In this document: positions 18,094-26,923 of the stretch, in pieces
How the letters are laid out: every line of letters starts with the position of its first letter
Position numbering within the stretch: the first letter of the stretch is position 1
Assembly: GCF_900167025.1 (NCBI RefSeq)
Contig: NZ_FUXC01000003.1
Location: forward strand, 8,457-72,456
Length of the DNA stretch: 64,000 nucleotides
Direction: 5' to 3'
Source of the DNA: Treponema berlinense
GTDB lineage: Bacteria; Spirochaetota; Spirochaetia; Treponematales; Treponemataceae
Notes under the pieces: model-generated
What the model was told of the DNA's origin: nothing
The model's input: the letters and a program-made list of their open reading frames with translations, nothing else
Databases searched by the model: none
Program-made: the position numbers and the translations under genes

Positions 18094-18133
18094 TTAACTC
18101 TACTATGCTTGGAAAACCACATAGTGGAGTTAA
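18094..18133. terminator. Hairpin between convergent genes
   Basis: TTAACTCTACTATG (18094-18107) pairs over 14 bp with CATAGTGGAGTTAA (18120-18133), with one G-T wobble and a 12-base loop. It separates the HU-like gene and the convergent symporter gene. The following bases are moderately T-rich. Confidence 0.6.
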
Positions 18134-18153
18134 TCGTTGTTAATATTATATTT

Positions 18154-19491
18154 CTATTTCCACTTGAACGTCGCAAGCCCGATTATGTAGATTGCGATTA
18201 TGCAAAGCGGAACAAAGTACGCGAAGACTGGCTTCATCCAGTTTTTGACTTTGAGACCTTCGCCCCCGTTTGCTTCCTGCACGAGTTTTTCCCAGCCTAA
18301 GCCGAATCTGCTGCTGCAGCTGAAAACTGCGAAAATCAGCGCGCCGAGCGGAAGAAGGTTGTTGCTTACGATAAAATCCCAGAAGTCAAGCCATGCCGAT
18401 CCTTCGCCGAACGGGTGAAAATGGAGCACGCTGTAGCCTAGAGCGGTTGTGAGCGCGATTAAGAAAATGCCGGCTCCGCAGATTACGCAGCCTTTTTTGC
18501 GTGACCAGCCTGTCATCTCGCGCACGCAGGCAAGAATATTTTCGCATACCGCAAGTTCCGTTGAGAACGCCGCGAATACCATAAAAAGAAAGAAAAGACT
18601 TCCCCATACTCTGCCGCCTCCCATGTTGTTGAAGACGGTTGTCATTGTGTTGAAAAGAAGAGACGGACCTGCGTCAACTGCGATTCCAAACGACGCGCAT
18701 GCCGGAAAGATAATCAAGCCCGCTGTAACCGCAACGAAAGTGTCAAGAATAATGACTTTTACGGATTCTCCCATAAGGCTTCTGTCTTTTCCGATGTAGC
18801 TTCCAAAAATTGACATTGCGCCTATTCCAAGAGAAAGCGTAAAAAACGCCTGGTTCATAGCACCAACGACAACCGGAACTGTGAGCTTCTTAAAGTCGGG
18901 AACGAGATAGAACGAAAGTCCTTTTGCACCGCCCGGAAGAGAAATGCTCCGCACAGCAAGCACTGTCATCAAGACCAAAAGAAGAACCATCATGTATTTT
19001 GTGATTCGCTCAAGTCCGCTCTGAAGATTGCGGGTGAGAATCAAAAAGCACACCGCAACAGCGATAAAAAGGTACATTACATTTATACGCGGGCTTGAAA
19101 TCATCTTGCCAAAGCTAAGCTCTCCTGACTTTCCAACTACAAACGAGACAAAATAGTAAACCAGCCAGCCTGTAACAACCGTGTAGAACGCCATCAAGAA
19201 AATGTTACCAAGCAGGCAGACGTAGCCGTGAATGTGCCATTTTGAGCCTGGCTTTTCAAGCTTCTGGTACATTCTGACCGGGCTTGCCTGAGAAGCTCTT
19301 CCAAGCGCGAATTCCATTGTCAAAGCCGGAAGCCCCAGCACAACAAGAAAAGCAAGATAAACAAGAACAAACGCGCCGCCTCCGTTCTGACCGACCATCC
19401 ACGGAAATTTCCAGACGTTTCCGCACCCAATAGCGCAGCCTGCGCTCAGCAGAATAAATCCAAGTCTGCTGCTCAATCTTTCTCTAGCCAT
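18154..19491 (-). CDS. Sodium-dependent (NSS/SNF family) amino-acid symporter
   Basis: A 445-residue integral membrane protein of the neurotransmitter:sodium symporter family, with about 11-12 hydrophobic segments. The first helix has the family hallmark GNVWKFPWMVGQNGGGAF, which forms part of the sodium and substrate site. Bacterial members such as LeuT, TnaT and MhsT import hydrophobic or aromatic amino acids with Na+; the substrate here cannot be told. The gene stands alone and is convergent with the HU-like gene. Length is normal for the family. Confidence 0.92.
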   Translation of the reverse strand: MARERLSSRLGFILLSAGCAIGCGNVWKFPWMVGQNGGGAFVLVYLAFLVVLGLPALTMEFALGRASQASPVRMYQKLEKPGSKWHIHGYVCLLGNIFLMAFYTVVTGWLVYYFVSFVVGKSGELSFGKMISSPRINVMYLFIAVAVCFLILTRNLQSGLERITKYMMVLLLVLMTVLAVRSISLPGGAKGLSFYLVPDFKKLTVPVVVGAMNQAFFTLSLGIGAMSIFGSYIGKDRSLMGESVKVIILDTFVAVTAGLIIFPACASFGIAVDAGPSLLFNTMTTVFNNMGGGRVWGSLFFLFMVFAAFSTELAVCENILACVREMTGWSRKKGCVICGAGIFLIALTTALGYSVLHFHPFGEGSAWLDFWDFIVSNNLLPLGALIFAVFSCSSRFGLGWEKLVQEANGGEGLKVKNWMKPVFAYFVPLCIIAIYIIGLATFKWK

Positions 19492-19579
19492 AAAAATATT
19501 TTAGCAGAATTTCAGGGCGGTGAGAACAAAATTTCTTGATTGCAAAAGAAATCGCCTTGCAGAACGGAAATTGTAATTT

Positions 19580-19621
19580 TACACTTGAAAAACACATGAA
19601 ATTCACATATATTCAAGTGTA
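19580..19621 (+). promoter_or_regulatory. Operator and promoter of dinJ-yafQ
   Basis: TACACTTGAA (19580-19589) and TTCAAGTGTA (19612-19621) are a perfect 10-bp inverted repeat, 32 bp centre to centre. The left arm overlaps a -35 box TTGAAA (19585-19590) and the right arm overlaps a -10 box TATATT (19608-19613), spaced 17 bp. Binding of an antitoxin or toxin-antitoxin complex to the arms would block RNA polymerase directly. Confidence 0.65.
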
Positions 19622-19644
19622 GGTTACTGTTTTTGGAGGATATT

Positions 19645-19911
19645 ATGGCAAATTTAACAATTACTTTGGATGACCAGGACAAAAAGGATATTTCTTCATT
19701 TTGCGAGCAGGTTGGCATGACAGTTTCAGGTCTTTACAACGTTTTTACAAAACAGGTTCTCCGCGAAGGACGGATTCCGTTCGACATAGCCGTTGACCGC
19801 CCGAACCGCAAGACAATCAAGGCAATGAAGGAAGGCGACAGAATTGCGAACGACCCGAATGTGAAAGGATACAATAATGTTCATGACTTGATGGAGGCCT
19901 TGTTAAAGTAA
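19645..19911 (+). CDS. dinJ: RelB/DinJ-family antitoxin
   Basis: An 88-residue antitoxin. The N-terminus MANLTITLDDQDKKDISSFCEQVGMTVSGL forms the ribbon-helix-helix DNA-binding domain, and FDIAVDRPNRKTIKAMKEGD is the usual DinJ continuation that wraps the toxin. The ATG at 19645 is chosen because GGAGGA lies at 19636-19641; an upstream TTG frame would place the ribosome site inside the gene. The stop overlaps the toxin start (TAATG). It is expected to repress its own promoter through the inverted repeat upstream. Confidence 0.9.
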   Translation: MANLTITLDDQDKKDISSFCEQVGMTVSGLYNVFTKQVLREGRIPFDIAVDRPNRKTIKAMKEGDRIANDPNVKGYNNVHDLMEALLK

Positions 19912-20213
19912 TGGAATTTTCAAAGGAAAAAACAAAATACGAAGTAAAATTCACCTCTGCAATGAAGAAAGACATGAAGAAAGTTGAAAAGCGGCATTAC
20001 GACTTAAGCCTTTTTGCAGAAATTGTCGGCAAACTCGCAAACGCTCTTCCTCTCGATGAAAAATACCACGACCACGAGCTTGAGGGAAACTGGAAAAATC
20101 ACCGTGAATGTCACATAAAACCGGACTGGCTTTTAATTTATCAGATAAAGGATGATGTGCTGATTCTTGAACTTTCACGCACAGGAACTCACGCTGACTT
20201 ATTTAAAAAATAG
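19911..20213 (+). CDS. yafQ: YafQ-family mRNA interferase toxin
   Basis: A 100-residue RelE-superfamily toxin very close to YafQ. The region KYHDHELEGNWKNHRECHIKPD followed by WLLIYQI and LELSRTGTHADLF is the family signature; H68, D72 and H94 match the residues needed for ribosome-dependent mRNA cleavage. Length is standard. It overlaps the DinJ-like antitoxin by one base, and nothing suggests inactivation. A GC-rich dispersed repeat follows. Confidence 0.92.
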   Translation: MEFSKEKTKYEVKFTSAMKKDMKKVEKRHYDLSLFAEIVGKLANALPLDEKYHDHELEGNWKNHRECHIKPDWLLIYQIKDDVLILELSRTGTHADLFKK

Positions 20214-20300
20214 AATTTTTTTCCAGCCCGCTTATTTTTCCCGGAAACTGAAGGTACTCACCAGAATCCCAGGATCCGGCGGAAGATAATTTTTTGCGTG

Positions 20301-20378
20301 AAGGATTGGAAGAGCGGCGGAGCCGTTGCGGAACGTAGTGGAGCAATGCAGGCGGAAGCCGGAACTCTGGAAAGCCTG
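20301..20378 (+). repeat. Dispersed intergenic repeat, family A copy 1
   Basis: A 78-base GC-rich element that aligns without gaps to 46150-46227 with about 13 differences. Shared core includes GCCGTTGCGGAAC and TGGAGCAATGCAGGCG. Just after it, TCGGCAACTTGTTGCCGG (20380-20397) can form a hairpin. It lies between yafQ and the hemerythrin gene, with no coding frame. Confidence 0.7.
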
Positions 20379-20491
20379 TCGGCAACTTGTTGCCGGCACG
20401 CCCTTGTTTTGCCCTAAAATTTGACGAACTGAGATTTTTATTGTATTTTTTTTGTCAGATAAATATTTTTTGTAAAAAATGAGGTTTTTAT

Positions 20492-20911
20492 ATGAATGAA
20501 GAAATTAAAAAAATCGAATGGAACGACGAATATCTTTTGGGGGTTCCGGAAATTGACAAGCAGCACAAAAAACTTATTGCTATTGCAAACGAGCTTTATG
20601 ATGTTGTTACTGGAGATGAATCTGCCTTAAAGGAAAAAATGCCTTCCATTTTAAAAGAATTGACTGATTATACTGAATATCATTTTTCTAACGAAGAAGA
20701 GCTTCAGAAAAAAATCGGTTATGTCGGACTTAGCACGCACAAGGCCGCACATGAATTTTTTATAAAGGAAGTTGGTTTTCAGATTCAGAAACTTTCTGCT
20801 GACAGCAAGGGCGGTGTTCTTGGTTTTTACAAATATATTGTAAACTGGGTTTTGAATCACATTGCAAAGGCTGACAAAATCTGGGCAAATTTTATGAAGC
20901 AGAATTCTTAA
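20492..20911 (+). CDS. Bacteriohemerythrin
   Basis: A 139-residue single-domain hemerythrin that binds O2 at a non-heme di-iron site. All expected ligands are seen: H25 (DKQHKKL), H64 and E68 (YHFSNEE), H83 and H87 (HKAAHEF), H123 and D128 (NHIAKAD). Length is normal. No chemotaxis or cyclase domain is fused. In anaerobes such proteins scavenge or deliver oxygen. A possible promoter is TTGACG (20421-20426) with TATTTT 17 bp on. The gene is alone. Confidence 0.93.
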   Translation: MNEEIKKIEWNDEYLLGVPEIDKQHKKLIAIANELYDVVTGDESALKEKMPSILKELTDYTEYHFSNEEELQKKIGYVGLSTHKAAHEFFIKEVGFQIQKLSADSKGGVLGFYKYIVNWVLNHIAKADKIWANFMKQNS

Positions 20912-21037
20912 ATTTAACAGGTTTCGATCAAATCTTCTAAAAGAATTTTTTAGATTTTTTTTCACAAAAATTGTCAAAAGTTTAACTTTAAAGACACTTT
21001 ATTATATAGAAGAGTTTTTTTTGTTAAGAGGCAATTT

Positions 21038-22051
21038 ATGAAAATTAAGAAATCTGTTTTTTGTTTTGGTTTTGCATTTTTTGTGTCAGGATTTTTGTTT
21101 TGTTCGTGCAGTCAGTCGTGTTTGCTTGCAGAAAAAAATCAGTCTGAAAAATTGAATTCTGTCAAAATTTTGAACTGGAATTTGCAGACTTTTTTTGACG
21201 GAAACTTTAGCGGAACTGAATATTCTGAGTTTGCTTCAAGTTCTGCCGGCTGGTGCAAAGAAAAATACGGTGTTAGGCTTGAGCGGCTTTCGGAAGTTGT
21301 AAAAGCCTGCGAGCCGGATATTTTTGTTATGCAGGAGCTTGAAAACGAAGACCAGCTTTATGACATTTTTAACCGGCTTTGTTCAAATTTCAGTATTTCA
21401 AAAAATTATAGTTATGGTTGTTTTTACAAAGATGAAGGTTCGGCGATTGGTCTGGGTGTTTTGAGCCGTTTTCCGCTTTTTGGAAAAACCGTTCATTCTC
21501 TGGATGTTCGTTCTGAAGCCGAAAGCCAGCCTTCGATGCGCCCGCTTTTAAAAGTTTTTGTAAATGTAAATGAACGGCCTCTTTTGCTTTTGGTTAATCA
21601 CTGGAAAAGTAAGAGCGGTGGGGCGGAAAAAAGCGAGGTTTGGCGGAATTTTCAGGAATCTGTTCTTGCCCAGAGTTTTGCGGAGTATGAGGGTAAAAAT
21701 ATTCCTGTTGTTGCCTGTGGCGACTTTAACCGCGATATTCTTGAATTTAGAAAGATAAACGGACGAAAACTTCAGTTTAATGTTGAGCTTCGCGGTGAAA
21801 ATCCTGCTTTGGTTTATTCTCCCTGGTATGATTCTGGCGGAAACCTTTTTGAGCCGGGCAGTTATTTTTATAACGGGAATTGGGAGCGAATAGACCATTT
21901 TTTTGCCGGAAGTGGCGCGAATGTTTCTGATTTTAAGGTTGAATGTAAAGGAAACTGGTCAAATGCCGACGGTTCGCCTTCAAAATATATTTTAAAGTAC
22001 GGAACTGGATATTCTGATCATTTTCCTGTCAGCTGCGTAATTTCGTGGTAA
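21038..22051 (+). CDS. Endonuclease/exonuclease/phosphatase-family lipoprotein
   Basis: A 337-residue protein. It starts with a lipoprotein signal (hydrophobic run then LFCSC, lipid cysteine near residue 23). The body is an EEP fold as in DNase I: ILNWNLQTF (metal site), MQELENEDQ with the catalytic glutamate, LVNHWKSKSGG, CGDFNRD, and terminal YSDHFPVSCVI with the catalytic Asp-His pair. It is presumably exported and lipid-anchored. It could act as a nuclease for DNA scavenging or on phosphorylated lipids; the substrate cannot be told. Its 3' end faces a convergent methyltransferase gene 24 bases away. Confidence 0.88.
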   Translation: MKIKKSVFCFGFAFFVSGFLFCSCSQSCLLAEKNQSEKLNSVKILNWNLQTFFDGNFSGTEYSEFASSSAGWCKEKYGVRLERLSEVVKACEPDIFVMQELENEDQLYDIFNRLCSNFSISKNYSYGCFYKDEGSAIGLGVLSRFPLFGKTVHSLDVRSEAESQPSMRPLLKVFVNVNERPLLLLVNHWKSKSGGAEKSEVWRNFQESVLAQSFAEYEGKNIPVVACGDFNRDILEFRKINGRKLQFNVELRGENPALVYSPWYDSGGNLFEPGSYFYNGNWERIDHFFAGSGANVSDFKVECKGNWSNADGSPSKYILKYGTGYSDHFPVSCVISW

Positions 22052-22075
22052 GTTGAGATTTTTTTGCAGAAAAGG

Positions 22076-23023
22076 CTATTCGTTTCGCATATGAAAAATT
22101 CCGTCGGAATAGCCTTGAATCGAAGAGTCTTTTTCTGCCATTTGAAGGCGGTATTCGCTCCAGGCGCAGTAACGCTGTTCTTTTTCGATTGTGCACCAGT
22201 GGCGGCCGAGTTTTTTTGCCGTTACGGCTGTGCTTCCAGAACCTGCAAAAGGGTCGAATATTAAATCTCCCTGATTGCTTGACGCCAAGATTAGCTTTGC
22301 AAGGAGTTTTTCTGGTTTTTGAGTTGGATGCGCTGTATTTTCGCTCATCGACCAGAATGGAATTGTTATGTCGTTCCAAAAATTTGAAGGGCAGGTGTCG
22401 CGGTAATTTCCTTCGGAAGATTCTGTCCAGTCTTTTGGTTTTCCGTTGGTTTTGTACGGAGCGATTACTTTTCTGCGCATTTTTACTGCATCTGTGTTAA
22501 AAACATAATCTTCGGATTTTGTAAAAAACCAAATGTCTTCGTGGCAGTTTTTCCAGTTTGCTTTTGCTCCGCGGCCTTTTTCTCTTTCCCAGGTGATTCT
22601 GTTTCGCAGAAATATTTTTCCTTCTTCTTCGTATTCGTTTAAAACTTCGCCGACAATTATTGAGCTTTGCCAGTCGACGCAGATGTACATTGAGCCGTTT
22701 TTTGTGAGAAGAGGCAGCGTAAGTTCAAGCCATTTTTTTGTGTAAGATTTGTATTCCGCATGATTTTTTGCTGCAAATTTTGAAGAATTGTACTGTTTTG
22801 AAAGGTTGTACGGCGGATCTGCAATTACGAGCGGAAATGTTTCTTCTGGAAGTTTTGGAAGCAGTTCAAATGTGTCGCCACAGATTATGCAGTCGGTAAG
22901 TTTTTCTTTTGATGGCAAAAATGACGGATCTGCAAAAAGGCATTTTTTTAAGTATTCTGAGCCTTCTTCTTCTGTAAAATTTATGGTCTTGTTTCGAGAG
23001 GATTTTTCTTTAATTTGCGGCAT
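22076..23023 (-). CDS. Solitary beta-class DNA methyltransferase (N4/N6)
   Basis: A 315-residue DNA methyltransferase. Motif IV DPPYNL comes first (residues 69-74), the target-recognition part follows, and the SAM motif FDPFAGSGSTAVTA comes near the end (about residue 252). This order is the beta class, which includes CcrM and HinfI. No restriction gene is next to it, so it is an orphan methylase that could serve regulation or protection. The recognition sequence cannot be read from the protein. It is divergent from the ABC importer operon. Confidence 0.88.
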   Translation of the reverse strand: MPQIKEKSSRNKTINFTEEEGSEYLKKCLFADPSFLPSKEKLTDCIICGDTFELLPKLPEETFPLVIADPPYNLSKQYNSSKFAAKNHAEYKSYTKKWLELTLPLLTKNGSMYICVDWQSSIIVGEVLNEYEEEGKIFLRNRITWEREKGRGAKANWKNCHEDIWFFTKSEDYVFNTDAVKMRRKVIAPYKTNGKPKDWTESSEGNYRDTCPSNFWNDITIPFWSMSENTAHPTQKPEKLLAKLILASSNQGDLIFDPFAGSGSTAVTAKKLGRHWCTIEKEQRYCAWSEYRLQMAEKDSSIQGYSDGIFHMRNE

Positions 23024-23129
23024 GAACGAAATTATAATTAAAATTCAATTTTTTTTCTATTTGTCCGTTTTGCGTTTTTTTTAATCAAAAATTAACATTC
23101 AGTTTTTATACTTATTATCTATATTCGTA

Positions 23130-23171
23130 TTGAATAAACTTTTATAACATACTATATTACTAGGTTATAAA
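23130..23171 (+). promoter_or_regulatory. Promoter and dyad of the ABC importer operon
   Basis: TTGAAT (23130-23135), 17 bp, then TATATT (23153-23158). Perfect 8-bp arms TTTATAAC (23141-23148) and GTTATAAA (23164-23171) flank the -10 box with a 15-base spacer. The dyad is a likely repressor site; it does not look like a clear Fur box, and the regulator is unknown. Confidence 0.55.
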
Positions 23172-23186
23172 GGGATTGGAGGACTT

Positions 23187-24185
23187 ATGAAAAAAGTTTT
23201 TGGAACACTTGCGCTTGTTTTGGCTTCTTGTGTATTGTTTTCGGCCTGTGGAAAAAAAGGCGGAGAATTGAATGTTTATTCGATTATTCACGATGAAGAA
23301 ACTGCGGCTCTTTGTAATCTTTTTACAAAAAAAACTGGAATTAAAGTAAATTATTTGCGTGCGACAACTGGCGAACTTGTAAACCGCGTTATTGCCGAAA
23401 AAGACGACCCTAAAGCCGATGTTCTTTTGGGCGGCGGTTCTGCTTATCATATTCAGGCTGCAAAAGCCGGTGCTTTGGACGTTTATGTTCCAAAAATTGC
23501 AGGCAAATTGCCGTCTTATGCAAAATCTGCTGACGGAACCTGGACTGGATTTTGTGTCCTTTCTCTTGGAATCGGAATTAACGCAAAACGTTTTGCAGAA
23601 AAATTCCCTGGCGTTGAATATCCTAAGACTTGGGACGAGCTTGCAAATCCAATTTTTAAGGGCGAAGTTGTTATGACAAACCCTGCAAGTTCTTCGACGG
23701 CGTATCTTTTCCTTCAGAACCAGTTGCAGCGTCTTGGCTGGGAAAATGGCTGGAATTATCTTGAAAAATTGAGCCAGCTTGTTGGTCAGTTCCCGGACAG
23801 TGGAAGCGCGCCTCCAAAACTCATTGGAACAGGCGAATATGCTCTTGGAGTTGCTTACCTTCATGCTCTTGTAAAATACAAGGCACAGGGATTTGATATT
23901 GTGACAGTTTCGCCTCCAAAAACTGCCGGCGACGTTGACTGTATTGCAGTGCTGAAGAATGCAAAAAATCCTGAAAATGCCAAAAAGTTTGTTGATTTTA
24001 TTCTCGGTAAAGACGCTCAGGAACTTATGACTTCAATCGACTTTACTGTTCCTGTAAATTCAGAAGCTGGCATAATTGAAGGAGCAACAAGAATTGAAGA
24101 TGTTGATTTAATCAATTATGATAGAGCAAAGGCCGCTGGTCAAAAAACAGAAGTTTTGTCTAAGTGGTCAAAAATCTTAAACTAG
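23187..24185 (+). CDS. ABC transporter substrate-binding lipoprotein (Fe3+/phosphonate class)
   Basis: A 332-residue binding lipoprotein with signal peptide and lipobox LFSAC (Cys near 20). The mature part is a type 2 periplasmic binding fold of the group that binds Fe3+, thiamine or 2-aminoethylphosphonate: LNVYSIIHDEE, ADVLLGGGSAYHIQAAKAG, GVEYPKTWDEL, SSSTAYLFL and a terminal INYDRAKAAG. The paired tyrosines of classical FbpA are not evident, so iron is not certain. It heads an operon with permease and ATPase genes. Confidence 0.85.
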   Translation: MKKVFGTLALVLASCVLFSACGKKGGELNVYSIIHDEETAALCNLFTKKTGIKVNYLRATTGELVNRVIAEKDDPKADVLLGGGSAYHIQAAKAGALDVYVPKIAGKLPSYAKSADGTWTGFCVLSLGIGINAKRFAEKFPGVEYPKTWDELANPIFKGEVVMTNPASSSTAYLFLQNQLQRLGWENGWNYLEKLSQLVGQFPDSGSAPPKLIGTGEYALGVAYLHALVKYKAQGFDIVTVSPPKTAGDVDCIAVLKNAKNPENAKKFVDFILGKDAQELMTSIDFTVPVNSEAGIIEGATRIEDVDLINYDRAKAAGQKTEVLSKWSKILN

Positions 24186-24217
24186 AATTGGAATAGTCCA
24201 TTTTTCAAGGAACTAAA

Positions 24218-25891
24218 TTGAATAAAACAGGAAAAATTTACGGTCAGGAAAAAAGTTTTTTTGCCTGCGCTGCATTGTGGCTTTTTTTTGCGATAACAGT
24301 AATTATTCCTGTTTTATACGCTCTTTTTTCTGTGCGCCTGTCCGACTTTGCACAGATTTTTACTCAAAAAAGATTTTTTACGGCAATCAGAAATACTGCT
24401 ATTGAATGTGTCTGCTCGACCTTTGTTTCTGTTTTTGTCGGTTACATTTACGCTTATGCCGTTGTCCGCGGCAATCTTCCTTTTAAAAAATTATTTGCGG
24501 TCGTTCCTGTTGTCCACATGGTAACGCCTCCTTTTGTCGGAGGTCTTTCTTTTATTCTTTTGTTTGGACGGCAGGGATTTTTTACAAAAACATTGCTCGG
24601 TCTTGATGTGAGCCTTTACGGTTTTTGGGGACTTCTCTTAAGCCAGGTTTTGTGTTTTTTTCCGATTGCATATTTAATTTGCTGCCAGACTTTAAACGGA
24701 ATAAATCCTTCTATTGAGCAGGCTGCAAAAAGCATGGGGGCAGGCAACTGGAAAATTTTTAAGTCGGTTACTTTGCCGTTGAGTTTTGCTGGAATTGTTT
24801 CGGCTACGCTCTTTATTGCAGTAAGCGTTTTGAGCGATTTTGGAAATCCTCTGATTGTTGGCGGAAGATTTAATGTTCTTGCTGTTGAAATCTACACTCA
24901 GCTTACCGGCTGGCTTAATATTGGGACAAGTGCGGCAATGGGGCTTGTACTTTTGATTCCGTCAATTTTGCTTTTTGTGATGCAAAATCGTTTTTATAAA
25001 AAAAATGCCTTAAAATTTGCGACAATTGGCGGAAAAATCGGCGGAGGAAAGCCAAGTCCAAAATCAGAAAAAAATATTCCGTTCAAAAAAAACAAAAATG
25101 TCAGTTTTGGAATGAATATTTTACTTACGGTTTTTTGTTCTTTTTTTGCAATCCTTATTATTGCGCAACTTCTTTCTATTATAATGGGGGCTTTTCAAAA
25201 ACTTTGGGGAATAAATACGAGCTTTACCTTTGCCCATTTTAAGGCAATTTTTTCGTTCAGCCAGAGTCTGTTCAATTCCCTTTGTTTTGCCTTTGTGGCG
25301 GCGCTTTTGTCGACTTTTATTGCGGCTCTAACCGTTTATCTTACTCACAGGACAAAGCTTCCGCTTGTTTCGGGGCTTGATGCGGTTTGTCAGATTCCTT
25401 CTGCAATTCCAGGAACACTTTTTGGACTTTCTCTTGCCTATGTTTCTTCGTATATCGAAAGAATCCTTCATTTTGAATTGAGCTCGTTTTTAATCATAAT
25501 TGCAATGACTGTAAGTTATCTGCCGTTTAGCTACAGAATCTGCTCTTCAACTTTTAGCCGCTTGAAAATTTCTCTTGACGAAGCGGCACGTTCTTTGGGG
25601 GCAGGACGGCTGAAGGTTTTAAACGATATTATTTTGCCATTGAGCATTGGCGGTCTATTTAGTTCTGCCGTTTACGATTTTGCCCGTGGCGTTGGAACTA
25701 TAAGTTCGGTTATTTTTCTGGTAAGTTTTAACACAGGACTTGCCTCGATAAAAATTTTGAATTTGGCAGAGCAGGGCGACTGGGGCAAATCTGCGGCTCT
25801 GGCACTTGTTTTAACTGTCATTACTTTTATAATACTTGGAGCCGGAAAAATTTTTAGCCGGCGGTTTGAGGCAAAAATTTATGAACAGTAG
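24218..25891 (+). CDS. ABC transporter permease, fused two-domain (FbpB-like)
   Basis: A 557-residue permease with two tandem binding-protein-dependent transport domains, a layout typical of FbpB/AfuB iron and phosphonate importers. Each half has about six hydrophobic segments and an EAA loop for ATPase docking: EQAAKSMGAGNWKIFKSVTLPLS around residue 168 and DEAARSLGAGRLKVLNDIILPLS around 455. It lies 32 bases after the binding protein gene and overlaps the ATPase gene start (ATGAACAGTAG). Confidence 0.92.
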   Translation: MNKTGKIYGQEKSFFACAALWLFFAITVIIPVLYALFSVRLSDFAQIFTQKRFFTAIRNTAIECVCSTFVSVFVGYIYAYAVVRGNLPFKKLFAVVPVVHMVTPPFVGGLSFILLFGRQGFFTKTLLGLDVSLYGFWGLLLSQVLCFFPIAYLICCQTLNGINPSIEQAAKSMGAGNWKIFKSVTLPLSFAGIVSATLFIAVSVLSDFGNPLIVGGRFNVLAVEIYTQLTGWLNIGTSAAMGLVLLIPSILLFVMQNRFYKKNALKFATIGGKIGGGKPSPKSEKNIPFKKNKNVSFGMNILLTVFCSFFAILIIAQLLSIIMGAFQKLWGINTSFTFAHFKAIFSFSQSLFNSLCFAFVAALLSTFIAALTVYLTHRTKLPLVSGLDAVCQIPSAIPGTLFGLSLAYVSSYIERILHFELSSFLIIIAMTVSYLPFSYRICSSTFSRLKISLDEAARSLGAGRLKVLNDIILPLSIGGLFSSAVYDFARGVGTISSVIFLVSFNTGLASIKILNLAEQGDWGKSAALALVLTVITFIILGAGKIFSRRFEAKIYEQ

Positions 25892-26918
25892 CAGTGCAAG
25901 CCTTACTTTTAAGAACGTTTCTTTTAGTTTTGGAAATACTCGGACTATCGACGATTTTTTTCTTGAAGTAAAAAGCGGTAGTTTTACAACACTTTTGGGA
26001 CCAAGCGGTTGCGGAAAAACCACCCTCCTAAAAATAGTTTCCGGTTTTTTAACACCGGATTCCGGTTCAATTTTGATTGATGGTGCGGACTGCACCTTTG
26101 TTCCGCCGGAAAAAAGACAGATTGGAATGGTTTTTCAGGATTATGCTCTTTTTCCGCATATGACGGTTCAAAAAAATCTTCTCTACGGACTTGAAATAAA
26201 AAACAAAAACAGCAAAGAAGAAAATTTTGCAAAAATACATAAAACCGCGCGCATCCTCGGAATCGCCAATCTTCTGGAAAGATTCCCTCATGAGCTTTCT
26301 GGCGGACAGCAGCAGCGCGTAGCCTTGGGGCGCGCTCTCGTTCTTGAGCCGAAAATTCTTTTAATGGACGAACCGCTTTCTTCTCTTGATGCAAAGTTGC
26401 GTACTCAGGTTCGTGAAGAACTAAAAGATGTTCAAAGCCAGATTGGAATTACAACTCTCTATGTTACTCACGACCAGGAAGAAGCTCTCTCGCTTTCTGA
26501 CACGATTGCGGTTTTAAAAGCCGGAAAATTGCAGCAGGTTGGAACTCCAAGGCAAATCTATTTTGAACCGGCAAACGATTTTGTCGCAGATGCGGTCGGC
26601 AGGGCAAATTTTATAAAACTGACAGACTTAAATGAATTTGAAATTGATAATCCGTCTCTAAAAGAAGCAAAAACATTGACAGTCCGGCCGGAATGGTTTT
26701 TAAAGATAAATGCCGGCGAAAAAGAGACAAAAAATTGCCTTACAGTCAGTGGAACTGTTGTTTCGACAGCATTTTTAGGACAGACAACTCGCTACCGCAT
26801 TCGCCTTGACAACAAAACTTCCCAGATTTTGACCGCAGATTTACCGACCGAAGATGAAGATTTGCCTTCAGGTCAAAAAATCACCCTCAAAATCGAAAAA
26901 TATCTGTTAAAAAAATAG
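25881..26918 (+). CDS. ABC transporter ATP-binding protein (FbpC-like)
   Basis: A 345-residue ABC ATPase. Walker A GPSGCGKTT, Q-loop VFQDYALFPH, signature LSGGQQQR, Walker B ILLMDEP and the H-loop TLYVTHDQEEA are intact. A C-terminal ~100-residue beta domain resembles the TOBE regulatory domain of FbpC and PotA types. The ATG at 25881 is chosen since it overlaps the permease stop; a longer frame would sit inside the permease gene. It powers the preceding permease. Confidence 0.93.
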   Translation: MNSSSASLTFKNVSFSFGNTRTIDDFFLEVKSGSFTTLLGPSGCGKTTLLKIVSGFLTPDSGSILIDGADCTFVPPEKRQIGMVFQDYALFPHMTVQKNLLYGLEIKNKNSKEENFAKIHKTARILGIANLLERFPHELSGGQQQRVALGRALVLEPKILLMDEPLSSLDAKLRTQVREELKDVQSQIGITTLYVTHDQEEALSLSDTIAVLKAGKLQQVGTPRQIYFEPANDFVADAVGRANFIKLTDLNEFEIDNPSLKEAKTLTVRPEWFLKINAGEKETKNCLTVSGTVVSTAFLGQTTRYRIRLDNKTSQILTADLPTEDEDLPSGQKITLKIEKYLLKK

Positions 26919-26923
26919 CGTAT

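Noticed and set aside
18094-18133. att or recombination site
   Set aside because: The hairpin sits exactly between convergent stops, so a terminator is the simpler reading.
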